Position numbers and translations under genes: made by a program | Shown: positions 1 to 7,068 of the stretch, one piece after another | Layout of the letters: each line of letters begins with the position of its first letter | How positions within the stretch are numbered: position 1 is the first letter of the stretch | Notes under the pieces: model-generated | The model's database searches: none | What the model was told of the DNA's origin: nothing | Seen by the model: the letters and a program-made list of their open reading frames with translations, nothing else | Assembly (NCBI RefSeq): GCF_036038375.1 | Contig: NZ_CP107935.1 | Location: forward strand, 6,014,001 to 6,078,000 | Source: Streptomyces sp. NBC_00414 | GTDB taxonomy: Bacteria > Actinomycetota > Actinomycetes > Streptomycetales > Streptomycetaceae | Direction: 5' to 3' | Length of the DNA: 64,000 bases

Positions 1-73
1 GCAGCCTGCGCCGGCGGGCGGCGACGGTGGTCGCGCCCTGGCCGGCGTGGTCTCGGATGCGTTCGGTGGGCAT
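1..73 (-). CDS. N-terminal fragment of an unidentified protein, cut by window edge
   Basis: An ATG on the minus strand at 73 opens a frame that runs off the left edge of the window, giving about 24 residues beginning MPTERIRDHAG and rich in Arg and Ala. Third codon positions are G/C-rich as in real genes of this genome. Only a weak purine stretch precedes the start. Too little is visible to name a family; the next gene on this strand, fahA, ends 420 bases upstream. Confidence 0.35.
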   Translation of the reverse strand, partial: MPTERIRDHAGQGATTVAARRRRL

Positions 74-493
74 GCGACGGACCCTACCCAGGGGGTGTGG
101 GGAGTGGTGTTGCCGGAGTGTTGCGCCACCGAGGGCTCCGACGGTTGGGTGGCTGAGCTGGGCTTTTGCCGGGGGCGCGGGAAGATCTGCCACTGCGGTC
201 GGCTGTTTCGGCGGGGTGCGCCGGCTTGGCCGCCTCGGTGTGGTGCGGTGCGGTGTGGTGTGCCGGGGCCGGGTTTCGCCGGCGCGGGGTTGTTCGCCGG
301 GTGTGGGGCGGTGGGGGCTTGTCGCGCAGTTCCCCGCGCCCCTGAAGGGCGCCCCTGGCGGGGCGGCCCACCCGGGGCGCCTTTCAACAATGGGCGCGCG
401 CCCCGCTGCCCGCCCCGCTGCGCGCTTCGCTCGCGGCCTGCTACGCGTCCGGCTACGAGGCAGGTCCGTCACGCGGCTCGCTGCGCGCCCCCG
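74..493. other. Intergenic region with one copy of a dispersed repeat
   Basis: No convincing gene is present between the left-edge frame and fahA. Positions 311-356 carry a copy (inverted orientation) of the dispersed repeat whose core is GGGGCGCGGGGAACTGCGCG, also seen near 19.8, 23.9, 28.3, 45.3 and 55.9 kb. The remainder is very G+C-rich low-complexity sequence in which several frames stay open by composition alone. Confidence 0.6.
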
Positions 494-1732
494 TCACGCG
501 CCCGGTGCGATGCGGCCCGTCACCTCTCCGAGGCCTACGCGTGTGCCGTCGGGGCCCGGGGCCCAGGCGGTCAGGGTCACGACGTCGCCGTCCTCCAGGA
601 ACGTCCGCTTGCCGGAGGGGAGTTCGAGGGTGTCCCGGCCGTTCCAGGTCAGCTCCAGGAGCGAACCCCGTTCGCCGTCGGAGGCCCCGCTCACGGTGCC
701 CGACCCGTACAGGTCGCCCGTGCGCAGCGAGGCCCCGTTCACGGTCATGTGGGCCAGCTGCTGGGCGGCCGTCCAGTACATCGTGGAGAACGGCGGCTCC
801 GACACCACATGGCCGTTGACGGCGACCGAGATGCGCAGGTCGTAGCCGCCCGGTTCCTCCGGGGCGTCGTCCGAGGTGTCGTCCAGATAGGGCAGGAGGG
901 GGTGCGTGCGCGTCGGAGGCGCGACCCGGGCGTCCTCCAGTGCGTCGAGGGGGGTGATCCAGGCCGACACCGACGTGGCGAAGGACTTGCCGAGGAAGGG
1001 GCCGAGGGGGACGTACTCCCAGGCCTGGAGATCGCGCGCGGACCAGTCGTTGAGGAGGCAGAGCCCGAAGACGTGGTCGCGGAAACCGCTCAGCGGCACC
1101 GGTGTGCCCATCGGGGAGGGCGTGCCGACGACGAAGCCGACCTCCGCCTCGATGTCCAGGCGGACGGACGGGCCGAAGACAGGCGCCGGGTCCGCGGGCG
1201 TCTTGCGCTGGCCCGAGGGGCGTACGACGTCGGTCCCGGAGACCACGACGGTGCCCGACCGGCCGTGGTAACCGATGGGCAGGTGCTTCCAGTTGGGGGT
1301 GAGGGAGTCCTCGGCGTCGGGGCGGAAGATCTGGCCGACGTTCCGGGCGTGGTTCTCGGAGGCGTAGAAGTCGACGTAGTCGGCGACCTCGAAGGGGAGG
1401 TGGAGGGTCACCTCGGAGAGCGGGTGCATGAGGGGCGCGACGGTCTCGCGGTGGGCGGGCACCGTCACCCACGCGGTGAGCGCCCGCCGCACGTCCGACC
1501 AGGCGGTGCGGCCGGCCGCGAGCAGCGGGTCGAGTGAGGGGCGGGCGAGCAGGGCGGCGTACGGGGAGCCGAGCTCCACCGCGGCGGCTCCCGCGTCGAG
1601 GACGTGGTCGCCCAGCCGGACGCCCACGCTCCGGTGCTCGGGGCCGCCCGGAGAGCCGTTCCGGGAGAAGACACCGTACGGAAGATTGTGCGGGCCGAAG
1701 GGATCGCCCTCGGGGACATCGAAGGGGGGCAT
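494..1732 (-). CDS. fahA: Fumarylacetoacetase
   Basis: This enzyme cleaves fumarylacetoacetate to fumarate and acetoacetate, the last step of tyrosine/homogentisate breakdown. The 412-residue product has the usual family length. The N-terminal SH3-like domain covers about residues 1-115, followed by the FAH catalytic domain. The stretch DFYASENHARNVG at 121-133 aligns with the mammalian D126...H133 catalytic segment, and EAEVGFVVG and LNDWSARDLQAWEY supply the expected metal-binding acidic residues. The ATG at 1732 is the natural start, beginning MPPFDVPEGDPFGP. It is transcribed away from the ATP-grasp gene, with about 195 bases of shared upstream region. No other tyrosine catabolism gene is adjacent, so it is probably transcribed alone. 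Confidence 0.95.
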   Translation of the reverse strand: MPPFDVPEGDPFGPHNLPYGVFSRNGSPGGPEHRSVGVRLGDHVLDAGAAAVELGSPYAALLARPSLDPLLAAGRTAWSDVRRALTAWVTVPAHRETVAPLMHPLSEVTLHLPFEVADYVDFYASENHARNVGQIFRPDAEDSLTPNWKHLPIGYHGRSGTVVVSGTDVVRPSGQRKTPADPAPVFGPSVRLDIEAEVGFVVGTPSPMGTPVPLSGFRDHVFGLCLLNDWSARDLQAWEYVPLGPFLGKSFATSVSAWITPLDALEDARVAPPTRTHPLLPYLDDTSDDAPEEPGGYDLRISVAVNGHVVSEPPFSTMYWTAAQQLAHMTVNGASLRTGDLYGSGTVSGASDGERGSLLELTWNGRDTLELPSGKRTFLEDGDVVTLTAWAPGPDGTRVGLGEVTGRIAPGA

Positions 1733-1926
1733 GGGGTGCTGCCTCGCTTTCCGTGTGGGTGGAGCACACGTTACGGGGAGGCGCGGTTCGGGGGCAGTGT
1801 CTAAAGAGTTCGCAATGTCCGATTAAGGGTGGGGTCGGAGTGGTTGATTCCGGCTTAGCTTCCTTCAGGGGGGCACGGACGGGGTGGGTCCGGGTCCAGG
1901 GATGTGTGGGACACGTGGGGGGACCC

Positions 1927-3198
1927 GTGGCCAAAAGTGCTGCCAGCGTGCCGTTGTACCTGGATCGGGAAGTGCCTGGCCTGATCGTGAAGTTCGGCGA
2001 CTATCCGCTGCATCACGGCGGAGTGGGCGCGATCCGCAGCCTGGGGCGGCTGGGCGTGCCGATGTACGCGATCACCGAGGACCGGTACACGCCTGCCGCG
2101 GTCTCGCGCCATCTGCGGCGCGCGTTCGTCTGGCCGACCACGGGGACGGAGGGAGCGGAGCGGCTCGTCGACGGGCTGCTGCGTGTCGGGCGCCGGATCG
2201 GACGCCCCGCGGTGCTGATCCCGACCGACGAGGAGGCCGCGGTCCTGATCGCCGAGCACCAGGTGGAACTCGCGGGAAACTTCCTGTTCCCCCGGGTGGG
2301 GGCCGCGCTTCCACGGCGCCTGGCCAGCAAACAGGGCCTGCACGAACTCTGCGTGGAACACGGCGTACCCAGCCCGGGGGCCGCCTTCCCGGAGTCGTAC
2401 GGGGAGATCGAGGACTTCGCTGCGAAGGCGAGGTTCCCGCTGGTGGCCAAGAACCGCGAGGCGTTCGTGCGCCGCGCGCGGCCGGCCGTGCACGGGACGA
2501 CCCGCATCGCCACCCAGGAGGGTCTGTTACGGCTCGCCCGTGACTGGGGCGAGCGGCCGGGCGTGATCCTCCAGGAGTATCTGCCCCGGGAGGAGGCGGA
2601 GGACTGGATCGTGCACGCCTACTTCGACGCGGACTCGACGCCGCTCGCCATGTTCACCGGCGTCAAGGTCCGCTCCTGGCCGCCGCACGCGGGCATGACG
2701 GCGAACGCGTACGTCGTCGACAATCCCGAACTGGCGGACCTGGCCGCGCGGTTCATCAAACAGATCGGCTTCAGCGGCGTCATCGACCTCGATCTGCGCT
2801 TCGACCGCCGTGACGGCCGGTACAAGCTGCTCGACTTCAATCCGCGGATGGGCGCCCAGTTCCGGCTCTTCGAGAACGAGTCGGGGATCGACGTCGTCCG
2901 CGCCATGCACCTGGACCTGACCGGCCGGCCCGTTCCGGAGGGGGAACAACTGGCCGGCCGGCGCTACATCGTGGAGAACATCGACCTGCCGGCCCTGCTC
3001 GCGTACCGCCGCAGCGGCTACACGACACCGCACGCTCCCGCTCGCGCGAGCGGTACGGAGCTGGCGTGGCTGGCGGCGGACGACCTGCGGCCGTTCTTCA
3101 CGATGCTCGCGCGCTTCGTACGGCCCGGTGCGAAGCATCTGTACCAGCTGTGGAGGGACGGCCGCCGCGGAGCCGGCGTGGCGCTGGGCCACCGATGA
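1927..3198 (+). CDS. ATP-grasp domain ligase (carboxylate-amine ligase-like)
   Basis: A 423-residue ATP-grasp protein, read from GTG 1927, which follows a G-rich ribosome site and starts MAKSAASVPLYLDREVPG. It has the three-part layout of carbamoyl-phosphate-synthase-like ATP-grasp ligases. An N-terminal pre-ATP-grasp fold begins GDYPLHHGGVGAIRSLGRLG. The central ATP lid includes LVAKNREAFVRR and LQEYLPREEAEDW. The C-terminal metal/ATP-binding strand reads DLDLRFDRRDGRYKLLDFNPRMG, with the Asp/Asn/Arg positions typical of the active site. Such enzymes join a carboxylate to an amine through an acyl phosphate; the substrate cannot be read from sequence. The FAD oxidoreductase 140 bases downstream on the same strand is probably a partner. 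The frame stays open much further upstream, but that part overlaps fahA and is not protein-like. Confidence 0.85.
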   Translation: MAKSAASVPLYLDREVPGLIVKFGDYPLHHGGVGAIRSLGRLGVPMYAITEDRYTPAAVSRHLRRAFVWPTTGTEGAERLVDGLLRVGRRIGRPAVLIPTDEEAAVLIAEHQVELAGNFLFPRVGAALPRRLASKQGLHELCVEHGVPSPGAAFPESYGEIEDFAAKARFPLVAKNREAFVRRARPAVHGTTRIATQEGLLRLARDWGERPGVILQEYLPREEAEDWIVHAYFDADSTPLAMFTGVKVRSWPPHAGMTANAYVVDNPELADLAARFIKQIGFSGVIDLDLRFDRRDGRYKLLDFNPRMGAQFRLFENESGIDVVRAMHLDLTGRPVPEGEQLAGRRYIVENIDLPALLAYRRSGYTTPHAPARASGTELAWLAADDLRPFFTMLARFVRPGAKHLYQLWRDGRRGAGVALGHR

Positions 3199-3339
3199 CG
3201 ACGGCCGGCCCGCGACGGACCGGCGAACGGCCGGCCGGCGGACCGGCGGCAGGACCGAAGCAGACCCGCAGCCGTGCGCAGGCGTGTGCGGGTGGGATCA
3301 CGGAATGACGAAGTGGTGTTCTGGGGAGGGGACTTCGTG

Positions 3340-4590
3340 ATGGAACCGGTGGCAGTGATCGGTGCCGGGCCTTTCGGCCTGTCCACCGCCGCGCATCTGA
3401 GGGCGCGCGGCATTCCGGTACGGGTGTTCGGTGAACCCATGGTGAGCTGGCGGGCGAACATGCCCGAGGGGATGCTCCTCAAGTCGACCCCGGCCGCCTC
3501 GAACATCGACGCCCCGCAGCCGGGGCACGACCTCGTCGACTACTGCGACGCGGCGGGCATTCCCCGCCTGGTCACGGACGAGGACATCGTCCCGGTCGAG
3601 ACCTTCGTCGGTTACGGGGAGTGGTTCCAGCAGCGGCTCGTGCCGGAGCTGGAGCGGGTGCGCGTCGTCTCGGTCGACCGCCGGGCCGACCTCCGGGAGG
3701 GCCGTCGCGGGACGCGGCGCGACGCCGGCCGCGGACCCGGGGGGTTCGAAGTCAAGCTGGACTCGGGCGAGGTGTTCACCACGCGGGCGGTCGTCGTCGC
3801 GACCGGTCTGTCCGGGCTGGCGCACCTGCCCCGCGAGCTGGCCGCGGCCTCGCCCGACGGGCCGACGCCCACGGGCCCCGTCTCGCACAGCTCGCAACTG
3901 CACGACCTGTCCCGGTTCGCCGGCCGGGAACTGATCGTCGTCGGCGCGGGCCAGTCCGCCCTGGAGACGGCGGCGCTCGCCGCCGAGGCAGGCGCACAGG
4001 TGCGCGTGGTGGCGCGCGGAAAGGGGTCTGTCGACTTCGGCGCGCCCCCGTGGCAGCAGCCGCTGCTGCGCCCCGAGTCACCCTTCGGGCGGGCCTGGTC
4101 GTTGTGGGCTCTCACCTACTATCCCCACCCGTACCGTCATCTGCCCCCGGCAGCCCGGCACTTCCTCGTCCGCAGCGTCCTGGGTCCCCTCGGCGCCTGG
4201 TGGCTGCGCGAGCGGTTCGAGGGGAAAGTGCAGGTGAGCGAGGTGGCACGGATCACCCGCGCCTCCGGGAAGGCGGGCGGGCGGCCGGCCCTCACCGTCC
4301 GGACCCTCGGCGGCCGTATCGAGGAACTCTCCGCGGACCACATCGTCGCCGCCACCGGTTACCGCGTCGACCTCGCCGCGATGGACTTCCTCGGGCACGA
4401 ACTGAGGACCCGGCTGGCCGTGAGCCGCGGAACACCGAGGCTGGGCGCCGGATTCAGCTCCTCCGTGCCCGGTCTGTACTTCACCGGGCTGCCGGCGGCC
4501 GCCTCGTACGGTCCGGTGATGCGGTTCGTGTGCGGGACGGAGTTCGCCTCACCGCGGCTGGTCCGGCATCTGGCGGGACGGCACCGCTGA
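3340..4590 (+). CDS. FAD/NAD(P)-dependent oxidoreductase (flavin monooxygenase-like)
   Basis: The 416-residue product starts at ATG 3340 (a GTG one codon earlier is also possible), behind GGGGAGGG at 3323-3330. It begins MEPVAVIGAGPFGLSTAAHL, an FAD-binding GxGxxG fingerprint. A second dinucleotide-binding site, IVVGAGQSALETAALAAEAG, lies near residue 205 and should bind NAD(P)H. VVATGLSGLAHLP and ATGYRVDLAAMDF are the ATG-type motifs seen in flavin-containing and N-hydroxylating monooxygenases. The C-terminal half is Arg/Trp-rich and not assignable to a specific substrate class. It directly follows the ATP-grasp gene in the same direction, so the two may act on one small molecule. Thioredoxin-reductase-like CxxC residues are absent. 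Confidence 0.85.
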   Translation: MEPVAVIGAGPFGLSTAAHLRARGIPVRVFGEPMVSWRANMPEGMLLKSTPAASNIDAPQPGHDLVDYCDAAGIPRLVTDEDIVPVETFVGYGEWFQQRLVPELERVRVVSVDRRADLREGRRGTRRDAGRGPGGFEVKLDSGEVFTTRAVVVATGLSGLAHLPRELAAASPDGPTPTGPVSHSSQLHDLSRFAGRELIVVGAGQSALETAALAAEAGAQVRVVARGKGSVDFGAPPWQQPLLRPESPFGRAWSLWALTYYPHPYRHLPPAARHFLVRSVLGPLGAWWLRERFEGKVQVSEVARITRASGKAGGRPALTVRTLGGRIEELSADHIVAATGYRVDLAAMDFLGHELRTRLAVSRGTPRLGAGFSSSVPGLYFTGLPAAASYGPVMRFVCGTEFASPRLVRHLAGRHR

Positions 4591-4810
4591 AACCGGGGCG
4601 CGGGCGCACTCGATGGGAGCGCGCGCGGGCGTACGCGGGCGGTCGGGAGAGGGGCGTGAATCGGGTCGGTGGAGTGGCCGATATGTCATGGGATCGGCCT
4701 GAACTCCCGGGGCCTGCTGGGACACGCGACGACGCGTGGGGTGGTCGAGGTGTCGGACGACGTCCGGTTCCCGTCGAGTCGCTGGGGGATTCGGTCCGTA
4801 TTCTCTGATC

Positions 4811-5692
4811 ATGGCCCCCCCGATTGCATATTCACTCATCGCCACTGACCTGGACGGGACGCTCCTGCGAGGCGACGACACCCTCTCGGACCGGTCGCGT
4901 GCCGCACTGGCGATGGCGGTCGGGGCAGGCGCCCGGCACCTCGTGGTGACGGGGCGCCCCGCGCCGCGCGTACGCCCGCTGCTGGACGAACTGGGCAGCC
5001 AGGGGCTCGCGGTGTGCGGACAGGGCGCGCAGTTGTACGACGCCGGCGCGGACCGCATGGTGTGGTCCGTCACGCTCGAACGTGAGCTGGCCGAGGTGGC
5101 TCTCGGCAAGATCGAGGCGGAGGTCGGCGAGGTGTACGCGGCCGTCGACCAGGACGGTGTCGACGGTCTCACGCTCATCGAGCCGGGCTACGAGATGCCC
5201 CACCCGACGCTGCCGGCGGTACGGGTGCTGCGGCGCGACGACCTCTGGACGCAGCCCATCAGCAAGGTGCTGCTGCGCCACCCCCTGCTCTCCGACGACG
5301 AGTTGGCGTCGGCCGCCCGTGGAGCGGTCGGTTCGCTCGCCACCGTGACGATGTCCGGGCCCGGTACCGTCGAACTCCAGCCATGCGGCATCACGAAGGC
5401 GACGGGTCTCGCGCTCGCCGCCGGCCGGCTGGGCCTCACGTCGGCGCAGACCATCGCCTTCGGGGACATGCCGAACGACATCCCGATGTTCGACTGGGCC
5501 GCGCGCGGGGTCGCGATGGCCAACGCCCATCCAGAACTCAAGTCCGTCGCCGACGAGATCACCCTCTCGAACGAGGACGACGGCATCGCGGTGGTCCTGG
5601 AGCGCATGTTCTCCGGCGCCGGGACCGGCCGGACGGGCCCCCTCGTCGGCCGACAGGCCGGTCCGGGAGCCCGCTCGGGCGTCGGTCAGTAG
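4811..5692 (+). CDS. HAD superfamily hydrolase, Cof/IIB type
   Basis: A 293-residue haloacid-dehalogenase-like phosphatase starting at ATG 4811 (MAPPIAYSLIATDLDGTLL). Motif I is DLDGTLL at residues 13-19, with the nucleophile and acid/base aspartates. Motif II is VVTGRP, motif III the Lys in ISKVLLRH or ITKATG, and motif IV GDMPNDIPMFDWA near 220. The large insert between motifs II and III is the C2B cap that defines Cof-type members such as YidA, which act on sugar phosphates and other small phosphoesters; the substrate here is unknown. The gene stands alone and its last 7 bases overlap the end of the convergent transglycosylase gene. Confidence 0.92.
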   Translation: MAPPIAYSLIATDLDGTLLRGDDTLSDRSRAALAMAVGAGARHLVVTGRPAPRVRPLLDELGSQGLAVCGQGAQLYDAGADRMVWSVTLERELAEVALGKIEAEVGEVYAAVDQDGVDGLTLIEPGYEMPHPTLPAVRVLRRDDLWTQPISKVLLRHPLLSDDELASAARGAVGSLATVTMSGPGTVELQPCGITKATGLALAAGRLGLTSAQTIAFGDMPNDIPMFDWAARGVAMANAHPELKSVADEITLSNEDDGIAVVLERMFSGAGTGRTGPLVGRQAGPGARSGVGQ

Positions 5693-6417
5693 GCTCCGAA
5701 GACGTTGTCGATCGAGCCGTACCGCGCGGCGGCGTAGTTGCACGCCGCCGTGATGTTGGCGACCGGGTCGAAGGGGTCCAGCGACGTACCGGTCACGTGG
5801 TACGCCGTGAAGGTCGGGTCGATGACCTGGAGGAGCCCCTTCGACGGCGTACCGGCGACCGCGTTGGAGTCCCAGTTGTTCATGGCCTGCGGGTTGCCCG
5901 ACGACTCGCGGATGATGTTGCGGTAGATGCCGTCGTAGCTGCCCGGGATCCCCTGCTGGGCCATGACGTCCAGCGACTGCTTGATCCAGCCGTCGAGGTC
6001 GTCCGTGTAGGTCGTCGCGGCGGCCGGGGTGACGGCGGACGCCGTGGTCGCCTTGGCGGTCTTCGCCGGGGTCCGGCCGTTCTTGGTGCCCACGGTCAGC
6101 TTGAGGCCCGGGCGGATGGCCGAGGGGTCGTTGCCGATGACCGCGCGGTTGGCCTTGTAGAGCTTCTTCCAGTCGCCCGTGGTGCGCGCCTTGGCGATCT
6201 TGGACAGCGTGTCGCCCTTGACCACCTTGTACGTGACCAGTGAGACCTGCGGGACCGCGTTCGGAGCGGCCTGCGCCGCCTGGACGGGCTGCGCGGCGTG
6301 GGCGCCGGTGGCTCCCACGAGGGGGAGCGCGAGTGCGGCTCCGCCCGTTCCGGCGGCGACGATGCCACGGATGAGGGTGCTGTTTCCGGGACGGCGGTGC
6401 TTGCCTCGTGCGGGCAT
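5686..6417 (-). CDS. Secreted LysM lytic transglycosylase
   Basis: A 243-residue exported peptidoglycan hydrolase. From ATG 6417 it has a positively charged N terminus (MPARGKHRRPGNS), a hydrophobic core and an Ala-x-Ala signal-peptidase site near THAAQ. A LysM peptidoglycan-binding domain follows at about residues 65-112 (YKVVKGDTLSKIAKARTTGD). A C-terminal SLT-type transglycosylase domain contains IIRESSGNPQAMNNWDSNA, where the Glu is the expected catalytic acid, then GLLQVIDPTF. It cleaves the glycan strands of the wall and likely acts in growth or spore germination. The leader carries a ydaO-type riboswitch, the arrangement known for actinobacterial rpf-like wall hydrolases controlled by c-di-AMP. 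Its end overlaps the HAD gene by 7 bases tail to tail. Confidence 0.93.
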   Translation of the reverse strand: MPARGKHRRPGNSTLIRGIVAAGTGGAALALPLVGATGAHAAQPVQAAQAAPNAVPQVSLVTYKVVKGDTLSKIAKARTTGDWKKLYKANRAVIGNDPSAIRPGLKLTVGTKNGRTPAKTAKATTASAVTPAAATTYTDDLDGWIKQSLDVMAQQGIPGSYDGIYRNIIRESSGNPQAMNNWDSNAVAGTPSKGLLQVIDPTFTAYHVTGTSLDPFDPVANITAACNYAAARYGSIDNVFGAY

Positions 6418-6429
6418 GGCGAATTTCCT

Positions 6430-6560
6430 CTCCGGCGCCTGCGAGGTGAGCTGTCGGGTTCGGGCGGGAGATGCCCGGTCGCGTGGTGTGCGCGACTTCA
6501 CCCCTAGCCGTTCCGATATCCGGACCGGCGGCTTACCTGGGTCCCCCGCTCCTGCCGTAC
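6430..6560 (-). ncRNA. ydaO/yuaA riboswitch (cyclic di-AMP sensor)
   Basis: On the minus strand the leader of the transglycosylase gene contains the conserved blocks of the ydaO class in order: GGGGGACCCAGGTAAGCC, then GGCTAGGGGTGAAGTCGCG, then ACCGGGCATC, then CCCGAACCCGACAGCTCACC and CTCGCAGGCG, ending a few bases before the ribosome site AGAGGAAA. In Streptomyces and Bacillus this element binds c-di-AMP and usually shuts off cell-wall hydrolase genes. The assignment rests on recall of the consensus; a covariance-model search would settle the exact edges. Confidence 0.87.
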
Positions 6561-6629
6561 GCGAGTGAATGGGTGGCTGGGTTTTCCGGGCGGCGGCAGG
6601 ATTAGGCGATCCGTCCGGAGTGACGTGAA

Positions 6630-6657
6630 CGTATGCGAGAGCACATGCAGTGAACAA
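6630..6657 (-). promoter_or_regulatory. Candidate promoter of the riboswitch-controlled transglycosylase
   Basis: Read on the minus strand, TTGTTC (6657-6652) and CATACG (6635-6630) are separated by 16 bases and lie about 70 bases upstream of the first conserved riboswitch block. This is a fair match to a vegetative -35/-10 pair. It has not been compared with mapped start sites. Confidence 0.4.
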
Positions 6658-6985
6658 GCCCTGAATTCGCGCAGCGGCGGCCATGGCCTGCCTTGTCGGG
6701 CGGATATCCCTTGATCAAAACGGAAGGCAAAGTTCAACTTGCTTTCCGTGAAGGGAAGTCGACGGAACCGACAAAACGATCACTTCGGGCAGGCGTGACC
6801 CAATTCACGGACGCAGATGGGGGATTAAGGAAACGGTTCTCCAATTCGGGCAAGTCGGATGTCTTCGGGATGTTACGGCGACTTACGCCCCATATTGAGG
6901 GGATAATGTCCGTAAGAAAGGTGATACGCCATCTTCTGTGGACGCCGGACGATCAGGCGTCGCAGGTGGTCACAGCTCGGGCACA
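6658..6985. other. Non-coding stretch of lower G+C
   Basis: This segment between the transglycosylase promoter and the terminator of the CocE-type gene is clearly less G+C-rich than the rest of the window. One plus-strand frame stays open here, but its third codon positions are not G/C-biased and no ribosome site precedes it. I see no gene. It could hold upstream activator sites for the transglycosylase gene. Confidence 0.5.
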
Positions 6986-7032
6986 GGTGAGGCCCGCACT
7001 CCTGGAATTCACCGGGGGGCGCGGGCCTCACC
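6986..7032 (-). terminator. Stem-loop terminator after the CocE-type hydrolase gene
   Basis: GGTGAGGCCCGC at 6986-6997 pairs perfectly with GCGGGCCTCACC at 7021-7032, a 12-bp stem lying 37 bases beyond the stop codon of the minus-strand gene. There is no long U tract, which is common for Streptomyces terminators. Confidence 0.75.
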
Positions 7033-7068
7033 GTGAATGAGCGCCGGTCGTTCGTGGAGCGCGTGAAC

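Noticed and set aside
1927..4590. A full natural-product gene cluster around the ATP-grasp and FAD genes
   Set aside because: Flanking genes (fumarylacetoacetase, HAD phosphatase) are ordinary metabolism and no carrier protein, synthase or dedicated exporter is present; only the two-gene pair can be supported.
6693..7040. A 115-codon plus-strand frame in the low-G+C gap
   Set aside because: TTG start without ribosome site, third codon positions not G/C-rich, and it runs through the terminator stem of the opposite gene.
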